Positions 46,301-52,150 of a stretch of DNA of 64,000 nucleotides are shown piece after piece. Both the position numbers and the translations under genes were made by a program. The stretch is from JADLHS01 sp964553795 (lineage in GTDB: Bacteria; Verrucomicrobiota; Verrucomicrobiia; Limisphaerales; JADLHS01): NCBI GenBank assembly GCA_964553795.1, contig CAZKMR010000004.1, positions 1-64,000 of the forward strand, in the 5' to 3' direction. The first letter of the stretch is position 1. Every line of letters starts with the position of its first letter. The notes under the pieces are model-generated. The model made no database searches and was not told where the DNA came from. It saw only the letters and a list, made by a program, of their open reading frames with translations.

Positions 46301-46429
46301 GACGCCGATCAGGCCACCCTTGAAGCCGCCGCCAAATCCTCCGAGAAGGTGAAAGTTTTCCTCGACGGCAAAACGATCAAGAAAGTCATCGTCGTGCCCA
46401 AGAAGATGGTGAACATCGTCGTGGCGTAG
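43394..46429 (+). CDS. leuS: Leucyl-tRNA synthetase with three repeat-encoded insertions
   Basis: 1,011 residues. Class I signatures are HVGH in GAGLHVGHPEGYTATD and KMSKSRGN near residue 740. The editing domain has TTRPDTLFGATYMVLSPEH, here read from VFTTRPDTLFGA. The anticodon-binding region follows. It charges tRNA-Leu. Palindromic repeats are translated in frame at about residues 201-226, 661-684 and 817-834. The second splits the conserved YWM-VDLYVGG block of the catalytic domain. Positions 44740-44950 are about 51% GC with divergent codon use. The start is the ATG of MAGSRRQYPF; the upstream 48 codons of the open frame look non-coding. Confidence 0.95.
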   Translation: MAGSRRQYPFHLIEPKWQQTWDEQQAFRAFNPGDSVPDGHPFGIRHNLSGKTPAAAELPRKFYILDMFPYPSGAGLHVGHPEGYTATDILARYRRAQGFNVLHPMGWDSFGLPAEQYAVKTGQHPRKTTETNIANFTRQIKSLGFSYDWSREIATTDVDYFKWTQWIFLKLYNSWFNPETNRAEPIETLKYPEELQHADDKVGRVTPCAPSSVATERRARSDAPYPDDLESARRAYRDSKRLAYVSEAPVNWCPELGTVLANEEVIDGKSEVGGFPVIRKPMRQWMLRITAYAEKLLADLDIIDWSDSLKEMQRNWIGRSEGAEVDFAIADCQLPIADSKIRVFTTRPDTLFGATYMVLSPEHKLVPQITTPEQKKAVEDYKAYAAGKSDLERTELAKEKTGVFTGAYAINPVNGEKIPIWIADYVLASYGTGAIMAVPAHDERDFEFATTFNKSLEANAPKNPDGEPNATWLAERGLKIRPVVLPDDKYGQVPFCDEGTAIASPPNHFAHGNPNFTPPDINGLPTAEAKKKITAWLEEKGLGKKTINYKLRDWLFSRQRYWGEPFPIIWKKDAAGNLYHEALPESALPVLPPTLEDYKPTATGEPPLARAKDWLNEVPGAVRETNTMPQWAGSCWYYLRYLDAKNPNAFVGKDAESYWMGSRRGNEADKSGSVNPPPHVGGYKQQGVDLYVGGTEHAVLHLLYARFWHKVLFDLGYVSTPEPFFKLVNQGLILGEDGQKMSKSRGNVVNPDDILKDFGADAFRLYEMFMGPLQDTKPWSTQGVAGVYKFLGRVWRLFVDEKSETAFEQAETLTDTRSPGCESGDSRLLTSAATELLDLILLDGAITDATPTPAQLKTLHACIKKVTEDLDGMRFNTAISAMMVFVNEANTWQTKPLAVMKTFLQLLAPFAPHLAEELWARLHSTFGQRAPSLPYAEWPKFDPALLVESEIEIPVSVNGKMRDVIKVPADADQATLEAAAKSSEKVKVFLDGKTIKKVIVVPKKMVNIVVA
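43996..44069. repeat. Palindromic repeat, family B, inside leuS
   Basis: Perfect 29-bp arms: the left begins GGTAGGGCGCGTCACTCCGT and the right ends ACGGAGTGACGCGCCCTACC, with a 16-bp loop. A half copy with the same left arm lies at 49696-49726. It is translated as the VGRVTPCAPSS...ERRARSDAPY segment. Confidence 0.92.
45375..45442. repeat. Palindromic repeat, family A, copy 4 (inside leuS)
   Basis: The left arm starts GTAGCCGCCGAGGTAACGAG and the right arm ends CTCCTCACGTCGGCGGCTAC. It is the same family as the RAYT-flanking elements and is read in frame between SYWM and VDLYVGG. Confidence 0.9.
45843..45894. repeat. Palindromic repeat, family A, copy 5, rearranged (inside leuS)
   Basis: The right arm is canonical (GCCTCCTCACGTCGGCGGCTAC minus two bases). 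The left arm has been replaced by a different small hairpin, GTAGCCCCGGATGTGAATCC. It lies in the anticodon-binding part of leuS and keeps the frame. Confidence 0.75.
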
Positions 46430-46432
46430 CGT

Positions 46433-46592
46433 CGGGCATCCTTGCCTGACGTAAAGGGCGCGCATCCTACCGCCCGAAATGGTTGTAGATGACAGGAGAT
46501 GGGTGGAATTATCCAAGCGCGCTGGGTGGGCACAGTTTGTCCGCCGGGCTGGGATGCCCGGCTCTACGGCAGGCCCGGAGGCCCGCCGCTAC
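46433..46592. repeat. Repeat-derived intergenic block related to family F
   Basis: It contains small palindromes (CGGGCATCCTTGCCTG, GCCGGGCTGGGATGCCCGGC). It ends in CTCTACGGCAGGC...GCCCGCCGCTAC, which resembles the right end of the 175-bp elements at 49766 and 51634. It fills the space between the leuS stop and the peptidase stop. Confidence 0.6.
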
Positions 46593-46596
46593 CAAA

Positions 46597-47888
46597 TTAT
46601 TTTCCGAGAATCTTCTTCACCTGCTCCAACGGCAGCGACTCGACCGTGCCGCGATGGCCTTTGACCGTTGTCGCGCGGAACATGGAATTGTAAATCGCCT
46701 CCTCCGTCGCCTCCGCCACGGCTTGAAATAGTGGCGTCATCGCGTCGTTGGAAAGTTCCGTCACTGCATGCAGCGTTTCGCCGCGCTTGCGGCGACACTC
46801 CGGCGCGGTTGAGAAAGCGATGGCGTAATCGCCTGAACCATTCGACATGTTCGAGCCGGTGCGCGCCAACCCCGTCATCGTGCGTGCGGCCAGACGTTCC
46901 AGATTTCTCGCACTTAACGGCGCATCCGTCGCCACGATGATCATGATGCTGCCGTCGCCGGAATTATTTGTCTGCTGCTTCAAGCGCTCCAACTCACGCG
47001 CTACTTTCACGCCTGCGATGGTGAGGTCGCCGCCAAAATTACTCTGCACCAGCACGCCTACCATGTAGCCGCCTTTCTCTTTGGGAAGCTGCCGCGAACT
47101 CGTGCCGATGCCGCCTTTCCAGCCNNNNNNNNNNNNNNNNNNNNNNNNNNNNNNNNNNNNNNNNNNNNNNNNNNNNNNNNNNNNNNNNNNNNNNNNNNNN
47201 NNNNNNNNNNNNNNNNNNNNNNNNCGCCTTTCTCTTTGGGAAGCTGCCGCGAACTCGTGCCGATGCCGCCTTTCCAGCCGAAAGCAATCGTTCCCGTCCC
47301 GGCACCAACCGTTCCCTCCGCCACCGGACCAGTCTTCGCGTTCTCCAACGCCGCCACGACGTGTTCCGGTCGAATGGGACGCGCGCGAATGTCATTCAGA
47401 AAACCGTCGTTCGTCTCGCCGACGACGGGATTGATCGAACGCACATTTTCCATTCCGGGTTGTTTGAGTAACCATTCCACCAGTGCGTCCGCCGTCTTCC
47501 AAACGCTCAGTGTGCCCGTGAGCACAATGGGGGTTTCCAATTCACCCAACTCCTGCACCTGCGTGACGCCCAAAAGTTTTCCAAACCCATTCCCAACAAA
47601 AATCGCCGCCGGCACGCGTTCCTGAAAAACATTCCCGCCATGCGGCAAAATCGCCGTCACTCCGGTGTTGATGTGTTCGCCGTCCTGCACCGTGGTTTGC
47701 CCGACACGAACGCCGCTGACATCGGTGATGGCATTCAGCGGTCCGGGCGGCAATGTGCCAACCACAAGATCGACTTTCCGCACACGAGTTTGATTTTCGA
47801 GATCTTGCCCGAAGGCAATCGCCCCGGCCACCAGGCAGACCAGCACCAGGCAGACCCTTTTCACCGCACGTTGAGTTGCACTGCTCAT
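46597..47888 (-). CDS. P1/S58-family peptidase (DmpA/aminopeptidase-like), broken by an assembly gap
   Basis: The two halves are 47888 to 47070 and 47064 to 46597. Removing 100 N and one of two identical 55-bp flanks restores one frame of 378 codons, joining KGGIGTSSRQLPKEKG to GYMVGVLVQSNFGG. The signal peptide is CLVLVCLVAGAIAFGQ. Family blocks are NAITDVSGVRVGQTT, PVVGETNDGFL and GTVGAGTGTIAFGWKGG. A GDGS site before IMIIVATDAPLS is where DmpA-type enzymes self-cleave to free the N-terminal Ser nucleophile. It acts as an aminopeptidase, probably in the periplasm. The apparent frameshift is artificial. Confidence 0.85.
47070..47124. repeat. Contig-end duplicate, left copy (assembly artefact)
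   Basis: 55 bases are identical to 47225-47279 and stand immediately before the N run. They are best read as the unmerged overlap of two contigs. Confidence 0.92.
47125..47224. other. Assembly gap (100 N)
   Basis: Exactly 100 N flanked by identical 55-base sequences inside one gene. The true gap is probably zero, with a 55-base overlap. Confidence 0.97.
47225..47279. repeat. Contig-end duplicate, right copy (assembly artefact)
   Basis: Identical to 47070-47124; see the peptidase entry. Confidence 0.92.
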
Positions 47889-47924
47889 GTGCGACTATTA
47901 CCGACCGCAAACTTCGGATGCAGC

Positions 47925-47961
47925 AAAAACTTTGTCGGATTTTGACCGGGCCGGTTGTTTA
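47925..47961 (+). promoter_or_regulatory. Conserved 5' block of sigma factor gene 1
   Basis: AAAAACTTTGTCGGATTTT, then a GGTT 9 bases later, ends directly at the ATG. The block at 49958-49994 has the same sequence core and exactly the same 37-base distance to its start codon. It may be a promoter or a translational control site. Confidence 0.55.
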
Positions 47962-49686
47962 ATGAGTGAAATGCGCGAGAAATCGGACCTGGAACTGTTG
48001 CGGGATTACTCCGAACGCGGCCACGAGGCCGCCTTCCGCGAACTTATCCAGCGTTACACGGACCTCGTATTCTCGGCGGCCCTGCGTCAGACCGATGATG
48101 CCACCGCCGCCGCCGATATTGTTCAACGCGTCTTTGTGGACCTCGCCCAAAAGGCAACTGCGCTCACGCCGCAAAGTGCCTCCCACGCTTCCCTCGCCGG
48201 CTGGCTGCATCGCGGCACGCGGTATCTGGCGTTGAATCACCGGCGCGACACACACCGGCGCCGCGTGAACGAAAGGCAGGCCATGGAACAACTTTTAATC
48301 AATTCCGAACCGCCCGCCGATTGGGAACCCATTCGCCCCACGCTCGACGAAGCCCTTGACCAACTCAGCGACGACGACCGCGAGCTTCTACTGCTGCGGT
48401 ATTTCAAGAATCACGACCTGCGCACCGTCGGGGCAACGCTCGGCATCAGCGACGATGCTGCCCAAAAGCGTGTCAGTCGCGCCGTGGAACGATTGCGCGA
48501 ATTTCTCGCCAAACGCGGCGTCACCGTCGGCGCTAGCAGTCTGGTCGCCGTGCTCACCACGAACGCCGTTCAAGCCGCACCGATTGGATTGGCTCTCACT
48601 GTCTCCGCCGCTGCCACTCTAACTGGTTCAACTCTGCTCACCACCACCGCCATCGCCACCAAAGCCATCGCTATGACCACACTGCAAAAAACTGCCGTCA
48701 CCGCCACCATCGCCATTCTCGCCGGTGTCGGAATCTACGAAGCGCGCCAATCCTCTGAGTTGCGCGAGCAAGTTCATGCGCTCAAAAAAGAGAATTCCGC
48801 TTTGACAGCGCAACTCGCTACGCCCGCGATCCCTTATGATGAAGCACCGCAAACCGTCGCTGCCGCCAGTCCGCAATCCGCACCGCCGCAAAGCTCGGGC
48901 GACCTGCTGCGTTTGCGAGGTGAAGTAGCGCGGTTACACCGCGAGAATGAGCAATCCAAAATTCCCGTCACGCACGAGGCCGTCTCCGCGCGCTACCAAA
49001 CCGCTCAGGAATTGGCCCGCAATGGCGATGCCACCGCTGCGTTGCAGGAGTTCTTGTGGTGTTTCGACGAAGGAATGCCGCGCGTCTCCAGTTTCGCCGG
49101 CGTGCGCCGCAGTTTTCTGCTCAGCGCCATCACTAAATTGGGCGAAACCTATCCAGAAGCGCTTACCGCGTTGCGCGAGCGCCGCGATCAGGCATTGCAA
49201 CGCATCTTGAACAGTGAAAACGATCCCGACGCCGCCCAGGACTTCGCCGCCCTGAACAAAGCGCTCAAGGAAGAACCAAACCTCCTGGCGCTGCACGATC
49301 AATTACCGTCAGACGACAACCGCCGCAAAGTTCTCGCCGATCTGGCCTACGATCAACTCGTCGCCGCGCAACGTTACACTGACGCCATCGCGGGTCGCCC
49401 GTTTTCCCAAATCAATACGCTTTTCGAATTGCAGAAGATGGACCTTCCGTTGCCGGCCAACACTCCGAATCTTGAAACCCTTCAGAAAGGTCGGCGGGAA
49501 AACTTGATTAAAACCACTTTGCAAAACGTGGAAGCACTCGCGGGCGCGGGCGACCTTCCGCACGCTCAACAGCTCGCCAGCCAATTGCTCGCTTACGATA
49601 ATTCACCGCAAACGAGAACCTTGCTCGCCCAACATGTCGCCCGCGCCGGGCAACCCGGCTTGCTCGACAACCTGATCAGGCCCTGA
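47962..49686 (+). CDS. Membrane-anchored ECF sigma factor with alpha-helical C-terminal extension
   Basis: 574 residues. Sigma region 2 (about 22-95: AFRELIQRYTDLVFSAAL, DIVQRVFVDLAQKA, LAGWLHRGTRYLALNHRR) and region 4 (about 128-183: LSDDDRELLLLRYFKN, VGATLGISDDAAQKRVSRAV) are complete. A hydrophobic stretch (192-235) and a membrane helix near 244-258 (TAVTATIAILAGVGIYE) follow. Next is a short coiled coil with LLRLRGEVARLHREN, then an all-helical, TPR-like domain of about 230 residues. The sigma part should face the cytoplasm and the tail the periplasm. No anti-sigma gene is adjacent. The start MSEM is set by the match to its neighbour. Confidence 0.85.
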   Translation: MSEMREKSDLELLRDYSERGHEAAFRELIQRYTDLVFSAALRQTDDATAAADIVQRVFVDLAQKATALTPQSASHASLAGWLHRGTRYLALNHRRDTHRRRVNERQAMEQLLINSEPPADWEPIRPTLDEALDQLSDDDRELLLLRYFKNHDLRTVGATLGISDDAAQKRVSRAVERLREFLAKRGVTVGASSLVAVLTTNAVQAAPIGLALTVSAAATLTGSTLLTTTAIATKAIAMTTLQKTAVTATIAILAGVGIYEARQSSELREQVHALKKENSALTAQLATPAIPYDEAPQTVAAASPQSAPPQSSGDLLRLRGEVARLHRENEQSKIPVTHEAVSARYQTAQELARNGDATAALQEFLWCFDEGMPRVSSFAGVRRSFLLSAITKLGETYPEALTALRERRDQALQRILNSENDPDAAQDFAALNKALKEEPNLLALHDQLPSDDNRRKVLADLAYDQLVAAQRYTDAIAGRPFSQINTLFELQKMDLPLPANTPNLETLQKGRRENLIKTTLQNVEALAGAGDLPHAQQLASQLLAYDNSPQTRTLLAQHVARAGQPGLLDNLIRP

Positions 49687-49695
49687 CACTGGCTT

Positions 49696-49726
49696 GGTAG
49701 GGCGCGTCAGTCCCCTGCGCGCCGTC
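49696..49726. repeat. Half copy of palindromic family B
   Basis: GGTAGGGCGCGTCAGTCCCC and GCGCGCCGTC match the left arm of the leuS element at 43996 with a few changes. The right arm is missing. Confidence 0.7.
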
Positions 49727-49765
49727 CCGGAAAGACAAAACGCACGCGCTCAAATCAGCGGCAGA

Positions 49766-49940
49766 AACGTAGCGGCAAGCCTCCTTGCCTGCCGTAGAGC
49801 CGTGGCTTCCAGCCCGGCGGAAAAACCGCACGCAAGTCGGAACGGGTTGGAAAGCTTATGAGCCTTACTCGTTGCAACGCTCGTTCCGGGCGGCAGGATG
49901 CCGCCCTCTACCGCAGGCGAGACGCCCGCCGCTACAACGC
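49766..49940. repeat. 175-bp compound element, family F, copy 1
   Basis: It starts AACGTAGCGGCAAGCCTCCT and ends GACGCCCGCCGCTACAACGC. Copy 2 at 51634 has the same length, both ends and most of the middle (GGAACGGGTTGGAA, GGCGGCAGGATGCCGCCCTC). Both ends are themselves palindromic. There is no ORF inside. Confidence 0.8.
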
Positions 49941-49957
49941 TTTCGCCACTAGTTGGT

Positions 49958-49994
49958 AAAAATTTTGTCGGATTTTCCTGCGATCGGTTATTCC
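49958..49994 (+). promoter_or_regulatory. Conserved 5' block of sigma factor gene 2
   Basis: AAAAATTTTGTCGGATTTT and a following GGTT stand at the same 37-base distance from the start codon as in sigma gene 1 (47925-47961). Confidence 0.55.
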
Positions 49995-51533
49995 TTGAGT
50001 GAAATGCAGCCAGAATCCGACGCCCAACTCCTCCGCGACTACACTACGCGAGGCACGGAAGCCGCCTTCACCGAACTCGTCCGACGCCACACCAATCTCG
50101 TCTATTCCGCCGCGCTGCGTCAGGTGGAATCTCCAGACGTCGCCGCCGAGATCACGCAGAACGTCTTCGTCGGACTCGCCAAAAGCGCGCCCACACTTCT
50201 CCCGCGATTCGCGCCCGAGGCATCGCTCGCGGGTTGGTTGTGTCGCAGCGCGCGCAATCTCTGCCTGAATTATCGCCGCGATGAATTCCGTCGCCGCACC
50301 CGCGAAAGACACGCCATGGATCAACTCGCCACCTCTCCCGAATCCGCTCCCGATTGGGAATCCCTGCGCCGTGTGCTCGACGACGCCATGGCCGAACTCA
50401 ACGAAACCGATTACGACGCGCTCGTGCTCCGCTTTTTCCAGAACCAGGACTTCCGCCACATCGGCGTCGCCACCGGAGTGAGCGATGACACCGCGCAGAA
50501 ACGCGTCACCCGCGCCCTCGACAAACTCCGCGATTTGCTCGCCCGCCGCGGCATCCGCACCACCGCCACGACGCTGGGCCTCGTAATTTCCGCGAATGCC
50601 GTCCATACCGCCCCTGTCGGGTTAGCCCTCGCCATTTCCAGCGCTGCATTAACTGGAACGACACTCCTTACTTCCGCCACCACCACCGCCACCCAAGCCA
50701 TTGCTATGACTGCCCTGCAAAAAACGGTTGTCGCCGTCACCATCGCCGCCCTCGCCGGTGTGGGTATTTACGAAGCTCACCAAAACTCGCAACTGCGGGA
50801 ACAGGTTCAAATACTCGAGCAACAGCAAGCACCGCTCGCGCTGGAAATTCAGCAGTTGCGACACGAGCGTGATGACGCCACAAGCAGACTGGCAGCCTTG
50901 CGTGAAGACAATGAACGGCTCGCTCGCAATTCTGGCGAACTGCTCAGGCTGCGCGGAGAAGTCGGCATGCTGCGCCGACAAGCGGACGAACTCGATCGAC
51001 TTCATAAGGAGAATCTCAAACTGCAACAACTCACCGCGGCTAATTCCCAAGCGGCCGTACCCCCGGCGGCCACATCCGTCACTGAAATATTCATTTCAAG
51101 AATCAAGCAGCCGCAAACCTTCAGCGACGAAATGATCCGAACCAATGTCGCCGTGAAAGTGGGCAGCCCTTATGACAGCGCAGCCGTGGATGCCGACCTT
51201 CGCAATCTGTATGGCACTGGCTGGTTTAGGAGCGTCCGCGTGGCAAAGTCCGAATCCACCAAAGGCATCACCTTGAACTATGTCCTCCGAGAGAAGCCCA
51301 AACTGGCCGAAGTCCACTTTTCTGGAAATTCGCACTTTGATGCCGAATCGCTCGCCAGCCTAGCTCATTCGAAAGCTGGATTATTACTGGATGAGCGGAT
51401 GCTCCAGGCTGACGCAGAAAGAATCCAAGCCGCATACCTTAAAGCCGGATTCACTGGCACGACCGTCAAATATGCATCGAAGGTAAATGAAGCCACGGGT
51501 GAAGGTAGTGTTGATTTCAACATCGTCGAATGA
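49995..51533 (+). CDS. Membrane-anchored ECF sigma factor fused to two BamA-like POTRA domains
   Basis: 512 residues from a TTG that aligns with the ATG of sigma gene 1 (LSEMQ versus MSEMR). Sigma region 2 is at about 22-95 (AFTELVRRHTNLVYSAALR, LAGWLCRSARNLCLNYRR) and region 4 at 128-183 (VATGVSDDTAQKRVTRALDK). The membrane helix is at about 244-258 (TVVAVTIAALAGVGIYE). A coiled coil spans 264-350. Residues 363-512 read as two POTRA domains: VDADLRNLYGTGWFRSVRV parallels VDDDIRSLYSTDLFYNIRV of BamA in this window, and AYLKAGFTGTTVKY parallels LYQKKGYSGTEVKY. It plausibly senses periplasmic or outer-membrane assembly state and controls transcription directly. No anti-sigma is nearby. Confidence 0.85.
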   Translation: MSEMQPESDAQLLRDYTTRGTEAAFTELVRRHTNLVYSAALRQVESPDVAAEITQNVFVGLAKSAPTLLPRFAPEASLAGWLCRSARNLCLNYRRDEFRRRTRERHAMDQLATSPESAPDWESLRRVLDDAMAELNETDYDALVLRFFQNQDFRHIGVATGVSDDTAQKRVTRALDKLRDLLARRGIRTTATTLGLVISANAVHTAPVGLALAISSAALTGTTLLTSATTTATQAIAMTALQKTVVAVTIAALAGVGIYEAHQNSQLREQVQILEQQQAPLALEIQQLRHERDDATSRLAALREDNERLARNSGELLRLRGEVGMLRRQADELDRLHKENLKLQQLTAANSQAAVPPAATSVTEIFISRIKQPQTFSDEMIRTNVAVKVGSPYDSAAVDADLRNLYGTGWFRSVRVAKSESTKGITLNYVLREKPKLAEVHFSGNSHFDAESLASLAHSKAGLLLDERMLQADAERIQAAYLKAGFTGTTVKYASKVNEATGEGSVDFNIVE

Positions 51534-51557
51534 CGCGTAGCATGGAGCAAGTTTCAC

Positions 51558-51632
51558 AACGCCTTCGCCGCAATGTCACGGGGGAAATGCGCGCCTTCGA
51601 AATGAATCGCTCCCACCGAGCGTAGGCGGCAG
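51558..51632. repeat. Decayed copy 1 of the purD 3' end
   Basis: AACGCCTTCGCCGCAATGTC and GGAAATGCGCGCCTTCGAA match the complement of the last purD codons at 52155. They are followed by a degraded CACCGAGCGTAGGCGGCAG. Confidence 0.7.
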
Positions 51633-51633
51633 G

Positions 51634-51808
51634 AACGTAGCGGCAGGCATCCTTGCCTGCCGTAGAGCCGTGGCGTCCCGCCCGGCGGAAAGAACGCTCG
51701 CAAATCCGAACGGGTTGGAACGCTTGTGAGGTTTACTTGTTACAACGCTCGTTCCAGGCGGCAGGATGCCGCCCTCTACGGCAGGCGGGACGCCCGCGGC
51801 TACAACGC
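51634..51808. repeat. 175-bp compound element, family F, copy 2
   Basis: It starts AACGTAGCGGCAGGCATCCT and ends GCCCGCGGCTACAACGC. It aligns end to end with copy 1 at 49766-49940 without length change. By eye, 80-90% of positions agree. Confidence 0.82.
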
Positions 51809-51917
51809 CTTCGCCGCGATATCGCGCCGGAAATGCGCGCCTACGAATTGAAGGCGTTTCCGCCGCTGTGTAAGCAGCGGTTTGCGCGGCGCGTAAATCT
51901 TTGCCCAGCGCGGTCAC
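51804..51917. repeat. Decayed copy 2 of the purD 3' end
   Basis: About 114 bp match purD 52155-52267. In the purD sense it still reads VTALGKDLRAAQTAAYTAAE, then loses frame. It sits between a family-F element and further palindromes. Confidence 0.82.
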
Positions 51918-51994
51918 CCAACAAAGCGCCAGAGGGCTGGCGCACTCCAAAACGCTTCGCGCCATCCGGAAGCTCCCGACCAACGCGCCAGCGT

Positions 51995-52119
51995 CTTGGA
52001 CTGCGGCGGGAAGCGCAGCGCCACGCCGCTTTCGCACGCACGAAGGGCTTACCGTTGAAGAGAGATTCGTCTCCGCCCGAAAGCGCTGTCGCCGCTGCGC
52101 TCTGCCAGCGCACTCCATG
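51995..52119. repeat. Palindromic repeat, family G, copy 1
   Basis: The left arm is CTTGGACTGCGGCGGGAAGC with CGCCGCTTTCG. The right arm is CGAAAGCGCTGTCGCC with CTCTGCCAGCGCACTCCA. It is the same family as 53612-53738. Confidence 0.75.
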
Positions 52120-52150
52120 ACGCTTTTCGCGTGGTTCGTATAGTTCGCTG

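Larger units (their letters stand above)
49687..49957. other. Gene-free interval made of repeats
   Basis: The space between the two sigma genes holds a half copy of the family-B palindrome (49696-49726) and a 175-bp family-F element (49766-49940). I see no coding sequence. Confidence 0.7.
51534..52150. other. 617-bp gene-free repeat zone downstream of purD
   Basis: It contains two decayed copies of the purD 3' end, a family-F element and a family-G palindrome, described separately. Long open frames here read through repeats and are not convincing genes. Confidence 0.75.

Noticed and set aside
47058..47395. True frameshift or truncation in the S58 peptidase
   Set aside because: Removing the 100 N and one 55-bp duplicate restores a continuous family-like protein, so the break is an assembly artefact.
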